NCBI GenBank assembly: GCA_023055425.1
Contig: JALGPY010000001.1
Coordinates: forward strand, 109,411,057 to 109,475,056
DNA: 64,000 nt
Direction: 5' to 3'
Origin: Linanthus parryae
Taxonomy: Eukaryota > Streptophyta > Magnoliopsida > Ericales > Polemoniaceae
The notes under the pieces are model-generated. The model was not told the DNA's origin. It ran no database searches and saw nothing but the letters and a program-made list of their open reading frames with translations. The position numbers were made by a program, and so were the translations under genes. Of this stretch, positions 57,047 to 64,000 are shown piece by piece (the first letter of the stretch is position 1; each line of letters begins with the position of its first letter).

Positions 57047-58556
57047 CTACTGCGTGAGCGGCTTTGTAAGCGGGTGTGACAGATTCTCATCTGTAGGAAT
57101 CTTGCATATCCGAACGTCTTCTCTATCGATAATATCTCGAATCAGATGAAACTTCCTGAGCACGTGCTTGGATTTCTGGTGTGACCTGGGTTTCTTTGAC
57201 TGCGCGATCGCCCCAGTGTTGTAACAACAACTCGACTGGATCCGCAATGCTAGGAACCACACCAAGTTTAGAAACAAATTTTCTGATCCAAACAGCTTCC
57301 TTTGCTGCGCCATTTGCAGCAATGTACTCAGCCTCTGTTGTAGAATCAGTTACCGTCTCTTACTTGGAACTCTTCCAGCTCACCGGTGCTCCATTCAGGC
57401 AAAACACATATCCCGACTGTGATCTAAAGTCATCTCTGTCGGTTTGGAAGTTTGCATCAGTGTAACCCCTTACACGCAACTCTTCCTCACCGCCAAATAT
57501 CAAGAAAGCATCCTTAGTTCTTCTCAAGTACTTTAGGATGTTCTTAACTGCAATCCAGTGACTCTCACCTGGATTATATTGGTATCTGCTTGTCATAATC
57601 AAGGCATATGACACATCTGGTCTAGTACATAACATGGCGTACATGATAGATCCTATGGCCGAGGCATAGGGAATCTACTCATGCGTTCCTTCTCAATCTC
57701 ATTGGAAGGACAACCACTCTTCAAAAGAGTGATTCCATGTGACATGGGCAAGAATCCCTTCTTGGAATCTTGCATGTTGAACCACTTCAACACCTTGTCA
57801 TTATATGTACTTTGACTTAGGCCTAGCAGTCTCTTAGATCTATCTCTATTGATCTTTATACTGAGTATATAGGCTGCTTCCCCTAAGTCTTTCATTGAGA
57901 AACACTTCCCTAGCCAATCTTTAACAGATTGCAGCATGGGAACGTCGTTTCCAATGAGTAGTATGTCATCCACATACAAGACCAGAAAAGCTACAGAGCT
58001 CCCACTAACCTTCTTGTAGACACAAGTTCGTTTCTGATGAAGCCAAACTCTTTGACTACTTCATCAAAACGTCGATTCCAACTCCTAGAAGCTTGCTTCA
58101 ATCCATAAATGGATCGTTGCAGCTTACACACTTTGTAGGCTTGCTTTGGATCCTCAAAACCCTCCAGCTGTATCATATACACGTCCTCGAGGAGATTCCC
58201 ATAAAGGAATGCTGTCTTGACATCCATCTACCAAATCTCATAGTCGTTGTATGCTGCAATCGCAAGTAGGATTCGGATGGATTTGGTCATAGCGACTGTG
58301 AAAAGGTTTCATCATAGTCAATACCATGAACCTGTATGAATCCTTTAGCCACCAATCGGCCCTTATAGGTAATCACATTACCATCCATGTCGATCTTCTT
58401 CTTAAAGACCCACTTGCATCCTATGGGCCGCGCCCCTTCGGGTAGTTCTACCAAAGTCCATACTTTGTTGGTATACATGGACTCCATCTCGGATCTCATG
58501 GCTTCTAGCCACTTCTGAGAGTCTGGGCCCTTCATGGCCTCTTCATAGGTAGTAGG
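57047..58556 (-). pseudogene. Copia RT and RNase H, broken into five frames
   Basis: Minus-strand pieces in order: 58535-58287 (WLEAMRSEMESMYTNKVW, WVFKKKIDMDGNVI), 58227-57991 (MDVKTAFLYGNLLEDV), 57979-57653 (YVDDILLIGND catalytic box), 57644-57360 (RNase H, CTRPDVSYALIMTSRYQ) and 57322-57047 (GAIAQSKKPRSHQKSK). Each break is a small indel or stop relative to a normal copia frame. Its start within the linker at 58556 coincides with the inserted plus-strand LTR. Confidence 0.85.
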
Positions 58557-59981
58557 TGTTGGAATAGATGCCCTAGAGGCAATCTAGTTTAGTATGAATT
58601 TGTATATGGCTAGAAAATTCATTTATTATTTATTGGATATTTAATATAATGAAGTCCTTAGATTTACAATTGTGTTGTTTATCTTAAATATCCCTAGTCA
58701 AGTATAATGATTAAATGGGACAATCATCTATAGACGAGTATGGGGTTGGATTGATATGGAGATATCACGATCCAACACATAGGTGTGCATTACGGAATGT
58801 TGCACTGGATTGACCCATCTCCGAGAAGGCTACATACATGTTATGTTGAGTCACAAGTGCTTCTCGCGGTGCAATGGTATTGTCATCCTTAGACTTGAAG
58901 TCACTAGATATTCTAGTTGTGGATCATTGTGATCTTGGTAGCGTTAGACGCTACACCGTAACTGGGTAAAGGCGTGTACTGGATACAATGAGAAGCAAGC
59001 TTAGAGATCGTATTGGACGTAGAGAGGATTTGCCCCTCCCACATAACGGGAGCAAATATCCTAGGCCACTCGAAGGATAGTGCTTATAGAATGTCTGGCC
59101 AGACTCAAATAAATCAATATGGGATATTGATGTTATTTGCACGAATAAGGCTATTCCATGGATCGAGAAACTATGGATTGGATATACGAGTGTGACTTGT
59201 ATGTCTCGTGTTCAATCCGGATATGGAGGCAAAGGGATGAGACAATTACTTGTACAAAGGTTGTCAAGATGACTATTCTATTAGTTGGCTAGAATGGATG
59301 TTTTGCTAGAAACCGCTCCATATTAGCAAATAGTTGCTACCAACTAGATGGAACCTATGGGGTCACACGCTATATAGAGTTGTATTAGATTTGGGAATTA
59401 ATTAATTGGATTAATTAATTAGAAGGATCACTTTTCAAACCCTTGCAAACTTAGTAGGGACTAATTTGCAAGGAAGGGACTAAACTGAATTCTAGTTGGA
59501 CTAGAATAAGTCCTTTAGGTAGTTAACAAGGAGTTGTTGGACTATATAAAGGACCCTCCTTCCTTCCTTCCTCATAACTTATGCTCATTAGTGAACATAA
59601 CAAGAGTGGGAGAGAACAAAGGAGAGAGAGCAAGCAACAAGGAGGCCGAACCCGCCCCCTTGCCGCCGCCCTCACCCCGTCGGCCAAAAAGAGGGCCGAA
59701 GCCCCTCTTTTGTCTCGTTTTGCGTGATTCCTTCACCCTCCTCTTATTTCGGGCTAGCACCAAGGAGTTTGGGAGATCTAGGATCAACTCTAGGCGTGGA
59801 TCAACTATAGAGAACGTGACATTATTCGCGTTTGAAGTCATCAAGGAGAACCCAAAGGTGTGTTTATGATTTCTTACCTTTACTATCGTTATGCATCTAG
59901 ACTTGTGATCCTTGGAGGGTTTTGCATGGCTATTTGTTTGATTATGCTTCCGTTGCGCGATCCGTGAATCAAAACCCTACA
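58557..59981 (+). repeat. 5' LTR of the open copia element
   Basis: TGTTGGAATAG to CCCTACA, 1425 bp. TATATAA at 59544-59550 is a likely TATA box, about 30 bases upstream of the expected transcript start. The five bases before it are GTAGG (58552-58556); the matching duplication would be outside the window. Confidence 0.9.
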
Positions 59982-59982
59982 G

Positions 59983-59994
59983 TGGTATCAGAGC
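59983..59994 (+). other. Primer binding site, initiator tRNA-Met type
   Basis: TGGTATCAGAGC follows the LTR after one base. It is complementary to the 3' end of plant initiator tRNA-Met, the standard copia primer. Confidence 0.92.
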
Positions 59995-61663
59995 CACAGG
60001 TCATAGAGCATAAACGTAGTTTATGTGTTACATTCTTGTTCTTTTACACCTTAATTTGATTGTTTATCGCGTAAAACAAGACAAATCAAGCATGGGATGC
60101 AATTTGTCAACAATTAATCATAACAAGACCTAATTTTTGCATTGGATGCATGAATTGGTGAGTTTGAGAAATTTTAGGATCTTAGATCTAGGGTTTGGGT
60201 ATCCTTGGGGAAGAAGGAGTTCTCCCAAAACAAGGAAACAACCAAACTTGGGCTCCAAGCAAGGGAGTTGTTTTGGAAACAAACCCAAAGAGGAGGTTCG
60301 GCCCCCCTAGGGACCGCCCCCTTGCTTGCCGCCCAAGCTTGGCCGCCCTAAGGGACCGGGCGGCCCTAACCCGCGGGCCTAGCTTGCGGGTTTTGGGCCG
60401 GGCCGGCCCTAGGTCCTTGTGGTTCACTTTAATGGGCCCGGGCAATTGGATTGTTGGACCCATGGACCGTTTTAACCCTAGAAATCCTAAAATCAATTAA
60501 AATTGACCAAGCGCGTTAAAATTGGATTTTAACTGTTTATGTGCAAATCGCATGGTGATTGGATATGGCCTTAGGATGTGGTTTGATGTGGATGTTTAAT
60601 TTTGTGGTTTGGTTTTACGGCCCGCGAGCTGATCAATTAATTGTAATAATTAATTAGGGTTTTATGGCCTGCGTGCCATTTTTTTTCTCAACTTGTGAGA
60701 TTTATTTTATAGTGTAGATGTTAGCTAGTGCTAGATAAAGTAGATTGTTAGCCAAGATTGAAGAAAAGAAGCCCAAAGCCAAAGGAGCCACAAAAGATGG
60801 AGCATGTAGCATGGAGCATTCCACATGACTATGAAGGATGGACCAAAAGATCAAGACCCATGGAGATGTGTTTGCTTAGGGTTCATAGATAATTCCATTG
60901 GCTTGGAATTATCTTAGTCTAGAAAAGGCCATATCCACATCACGTTTAATTTCTGTTTTGTGGTTGTTTATTTATTGTCTTATTATTTGTGTGGTTGGTG
61001 TATGGATGATGCATGGAATTAGGATAATAAGATAATTAGACAACCCGGATCTATTATTTGGAGTTGTGCCCAAACTCAAATAGATAGATTAGTTGATATT
61101 GATCAACGAAAACAATTAAAAATTGAATTTAAAATCCCTCAAATTTTAAATATTGTGTTCTTGCCTTCTCGTTATTTAAACACTCATTATCATCATTATT
61201 TATCAAGTTCGTGCGTGCCAAAGCATGGCGACTTGGTTCATAATGATGGAATGCGATGGCACGTAACAATGTGCAATTGTTTAGATAAGAGGTTGAACAC
61301 AACTAGGCTATTAATTTGATTAAGAAACCTAGAGGCAATCAATTGGGATTATCCATATGGATGGATAAATAAGGAGTTATTTGCCCGATTGAACCAAGAG
61401 TTGCATATGGGATGCAATTGGAATTGTTCCTACCTAAAAGTAGTTAAATTATGGGTGACTTGCCAAAGCAAGCTCATAAGGAGATGAAAAGATGGATCTT
61501 GGCCGACTAGAAAATATAAGGATATTTTCCGCATTAATATCTTGAGGGTTATTAATCCGTAGAAAAATAGTGGGAGCTATATTTAATAAACTAGCCATTA
61601 TTAAATATAGTCAAAAATTCACAAATACTAAAACTTGCGTATTTTCCTTTTATAGAATTCCAA
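59995..61663 (+). other. Leader of the copia element
   Basis: A noncoding leader of about 1.7 kb. A GC-rich palindromic part (60295-60420, with GGGCCGGGCCGGCCC) gives overlapping frames on both strands that are not genes. The rest is AT-rich. A long leader with no start codon context ahead of gag is seen in several copia groups. Confidence 0.6.
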
Positions 61664-64000
61664 ATGGCAAACAACTCATCGAGTTCACAACATTCCCTAC
61701 GATCTGTCCTTGAGAAGGACAAGCTCTCTGGAACCAACTTTCTTGATTGGTACAGAAACTTGAGAATTGTTCTCAAGAAAGAGAAGAAACTGTACGCAAT
61801 AGAGGAGCATGTTCCAGAAGGTCCAGAGAACCAGACACCTGCTGCCTTAAAGGCGTATCAAAAGCGTGTTGATGACGCTAATGATGCGGCCTGCCTAATG
61901 CTGTGCACCATGACTTCTGAGCTTCAGAAGCAACACGAAAACATGAATGCTGTCGATATGATCGAACATCTAAAGCAGCTCTTCCAAGAGCAGGCGAGGG
62001 TAGAAAGGTATGAGGTCTCAAAGGCACTGTTCAAATGTCATCTGGCAGAAGGGAACCCGGTGGGACCCCATGTACTCCGAATGATCGGGTACTTGGAGAA
62101 TCTCGCCCGGCTTGGGTTCCCGGTCGGCCAAGAGTTGGCAACCGATCTCGTGTTGCAATCGTTGCCTGAGAGTTATGGACAGTTCATTATGAACTATAAC
62201 ATGAACGAGATCGTTAAACCACTGCCAGATTTGCTTAACATGTTGAGGACGGCTGAACAGAGCATCAACAAGGGTAAGGGCAAGGCCATTATGATGGTAC
62301 AGAAAGGAAAGGGCAAAAGGTTTGCCTCTTCCTCCAAGGGAAAAGGCAAGTCAGTTGCCAAGTCCAAGGAACAAGCCCTTAAGCCTGTTGGTGGCATTGC
62401 CAAGGTCGTGACTAAGGGTGAGTGTCACTACTGCAGTCAGCCTGGACACTGGAGGAGGAACTGCCAAAAATATATGGAGGACAAAAGGCTTGGAATAGTG
62501 ATTCCACCACCACCAGGTATTTTTGTTGTAGATGTCAATTTAACTGTCTCTACATCATGGGTATTAGATACTGGATGTGGATCTCATATTTGTCGAAATA
62601 TGCAGGATCTAAAGAGAAGTAAAAGATTGGCTAAAGGGGAGGTAGATCTGCGCGTTGGGAATGGAGCAAAGGTTGCTGCGTTGGCCATAGGCGTGTGCGA
62701 GCTATCTCTGCCTTCAGGATTAGTTTTAGAATTAAATAATTGCTATTTTGTGCCTGCTATGAGCAGAAACATTATTTCTATTTCTTGTTTGGACAAGGAA
62801 GGTTTTATTATTTCAATAAAGAACAATTGTTGTTCCTTTTATTTGAATAATATTCACTATTTTAGTGCGCAATTATTTGATGGACTTTATGTCCTTGATC
62901 TAAGCAATCCTGTCTACAACATTAATACCAAGCGGATTAAAATAAATGATTTAAATCCTGCTTATTTATGGCACTGTCGTTTAGGCCACATAAATGAGAA
63001 AAGTGTATCTAGACTCCATAAGGATGGATTACTAGACTCATTTGATTTTGAATCATATGAGACATGTGAGGCTTGTTTATTGGGTAAAATGACAAAGTCC
63101 CCTTTCAATAAGAAAGGAGAGAGGACTAGTGAGCAATTGGCGCTCATACATACTGATGTGTGTGAGCCATTTGCCACGCCTGCCAGGGGTGGTTATGTCT
63201 ACTTCATTATATTTACTGATGATTACAGTAGATATGGATTTGTGTACCTTATGAGGGCAAAATCTGAATCCTTTGAAGTGTTCAAAGAATTCAAGAATGA
63301 AGTAGAGAAGCAACTTGGCAAAAGTATCAAGGCTCTACGATCGGATCGTGGAGGAGAATACTTGAGCCAAGAGTTTGACGACTATCTTAGAGAGTGTGGG
63401 ATCGTGTCCCAACTCACTCCACCCGGAACGCCACAATGGAATGGCGTGTCCGAGAGGAGGAATCGAACCCTATTGGATATGGTTCGGTCTATGATGTGTC
63501 AAACCGATCTTCCATTATCATTTTGGGGCTACGCTCTATTAAGTGCAGCTTTCACCATTAACCGTGTTCCATATAAATCAGTCATGAAGACACCATATGA
63601 GATGTGGAGTGGGAGGCGTCCCACACTGTCGTTCATGAGGATTTGGGGCTGCGATGTCTATGTAAAACGTTTACAATCAGACAAGCTAGGGCCTAAATCG
63701 GATAAGTGTAAGTTTGTGGGGTACCCTAAGGAAACTAAGGGATACTACTTCTACAATCCAACCGAGAACAAAGTGTTTGTTGCTCGGACCGGCGTGTTTC
63801 TAGAAAGAGAGTTTGTTTCTAAAGAAGCAAGTGGGAGGAATGTAGAACTTGAAGAAGTTCAAGAACCACAAATCACTGAACCGATTATGGAACATGAACA
63901 GGAATCACAAGCAGTTGTGGAGCCACCTGTTCACGTAACACAAGAGCTTCGTAGATCTAGTAGAGTGCGCCAGGAACCCGAGAGGTACGGACTTCTCGTA
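61664..64000 (+). CDS. Copia Gag-Pol polyprotein, open, 779 codons to the window edge
   Basis: It starts at ATG 61664 and stays open to 64000. Domains in order: Gag with a UBN2-like region (SGTNFLDWYRNLRIVLKK, about residues 25-45), a basic Gly/Lys/Ser-rich linker, CCHC knuckle CHYCSQPGHWRRNC (about 258-271), protease WVLDTGCGSHIC (D-T-G active site, about 308), pre-integrase WHCRLGH...CEACLLGKM, integrase core with Asp in IHTDVCEP, Asp in LRSDRGGEYL and Glu in NGVSERRNR, then the C-terminal linker. Next to the first catalytic Asp the family Gly is Glu (DVCEP). It makes particle, protease and integrase for retrotransposition. Confidence 0.92.
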   Translation, partial: MANNSSSSQHSLRSVLEKDKLSGTNFLDWYRNLRIVLKKEKKLYAIEEHVPEGPENQTPAALKAYQKRVDDANDAACLMLCTMTSELQKQHENMNAVDMIEHLKQLFQEQARVERYEVSKALFKCHLAEGNPVGPHVLRMIGYLENLARLGFPVGQELATDLVLQSLPESYGQFIMNYNMNEIVKPLPDLLNMLRTAEQSINKGKGKAIMMVQKGKGKRFASSSKGKGKSVAKSKEQALKPVGGIAKVVTKGECHYCSQPGHWRRNCQKYMEDKRLGIVIPPPPGIFVVDVNLTVSTSWVLDTGCGSHICRNMQDLKRSKRLAKGEVDLRVGNGAKVAALAIGVCELSLPSGLVLELNNCYFVPAMSRNIISISCLDKEGFIISIKNNCCSFYLNNIHYFSAQLFDGLYVLDLSNPVYNINTKRIKINDLNPAYLWHCRLGHINEKSVSRLHKDGLLDSFDFESYETCEACLLGKMTKSPFNKKGERTSEQLALIHTDVCEPFATPARGGYVYFIIFTDDYSRYGFVYLMRAKSESFEVFKEFKNEVEKQLGKSIKALRSDRGGEYLSQEFDDYLRECGIVSQLTPPGTPQWNGVSERRNRTLLDMVRSMMCQTDLPLSFWGYALLSAAFTINRVPYKSVMKTPYEMWSGRRPTLSFMRIWGCDVYVKRLQSDKLGPKSDKCKFVGYPKETKGYYFYNPTENKVFVARTGVFLEREFVSKEASGRNVELEEVQEPQITEPIMEHEQESQAVVEPPVHVTQELRRSSRVRQEPERYGLLV

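Larger units (their letters stand above)
55555..58556 (-). mobile_element. Ty1/copia element, 3' half, minus strand
   Basis: It has a 3' LTR at 55555-56975 and RNase H/RT at 56976-58556, same family as the other two copia copies. Its upstream half is absent because the plus-strand copia LTR starts exactly at 58557; the rest may lie beyond that element, outside the window. Confidence 0.85.
58557..64000 (+). mobile_element. Ty1/copia element with open gag-pol, incomplete at window end
   Basis: It has an LTR (58557-59981), a PBS, a leader of about 1.7 kb and a gag-pol frame from 61664 running out of the window. It is the best preserved member of the copia family here and could be recently active. 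RT, RNase H and 3' LTR would lie beyond base 64000. Confidence 0.9.

Noticed and set aside
60188..60500. Overlapping ~100-codon frames on both strands in the copia leader
   Set aside because: GC-rich palindromic leader sequence; both strands open by composition, no homology recognised.

Overview
The window looks like an accessory, transposon-rich segment of a flowering-plant nuclear genome, probably a eudicot. It is AT-rich, has split genes with GT-AG introns, and carries Ty3/gypsy and Ty1/copia elements, MITEs, a MULE and Helitrons. Nothing in it identifies the species. Only one host gene is convincingly present.

Layout. 1-8.9 kb: a decayed Athila-like Ty3/gypsy element on the minus strand (gag, protease, RT, RNase H, integrase, PBS, 5' LTR). 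8.9-18 kb: gene-poor DNA with a Harbinger-type MITE, a small Helitron, a Stowaway MITE, a 340-bp solo LTR and a relic of a ZIP metal transporter. 18.15-23.24 kb: a seven-exon plus-strand gene for a C2H2 zinc-finger DEDDh exonuclease (REXO4-like), with a hAT MITE in intron 1, a GC-AG intron and an apparent one-base frameshift in exon 3. 23.2-28.4 kb: a hAT MITE holding two tRNA-like segments, then an ancient copia relic. 28.45-45.41 kb: one copia element flanked by the 5-bp target duplication CCTTC, with several nested insertions. These are a MITE in pol, about 9.1 kb of geminivirus-derived DNA in the RT region, and a 2.06-kb gypsy solo LTR in its 3' LTR. 45.4-55.5 kb: gypsy LTR relics, a MULE with 9-bp duplications, two more Helitrons and Harbinger-type MITEs. 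55.55-64 kb: a broken minus-strand copia element, head to head with a younger plus-strand copia element whose gag-pol frame is open from 61664 to the window edge.

The most notable content is the viral block at 31484-40631. It holds repeated, rearranged pieces of a single-stranded DNA virus resembling Geminiviridae: Rep (with a spliceable intron), coat protein, a V2-like ORF, a small membrane ORF, a movement protein of the begomovirus BC1 / citlodavirus MP type, and two origin hairpins with the nonanucleotide TAATATTAC. The gene set best fits the genus Citlodavirus, but the movement-protein gene is divergent from the V2/coat-protein genes. Two copies form a large inverted repeat (about 33.38-36.87 kb) that could yield double-stranded RNA. 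All viral genes are broken or incomplete, so this is a fossil locus, possibly with a small-RNA role.

Transposon boundaries with both termini and a target duplication are strong. LTR relics without them are tentative. Everything was read by eye; no database search was run.
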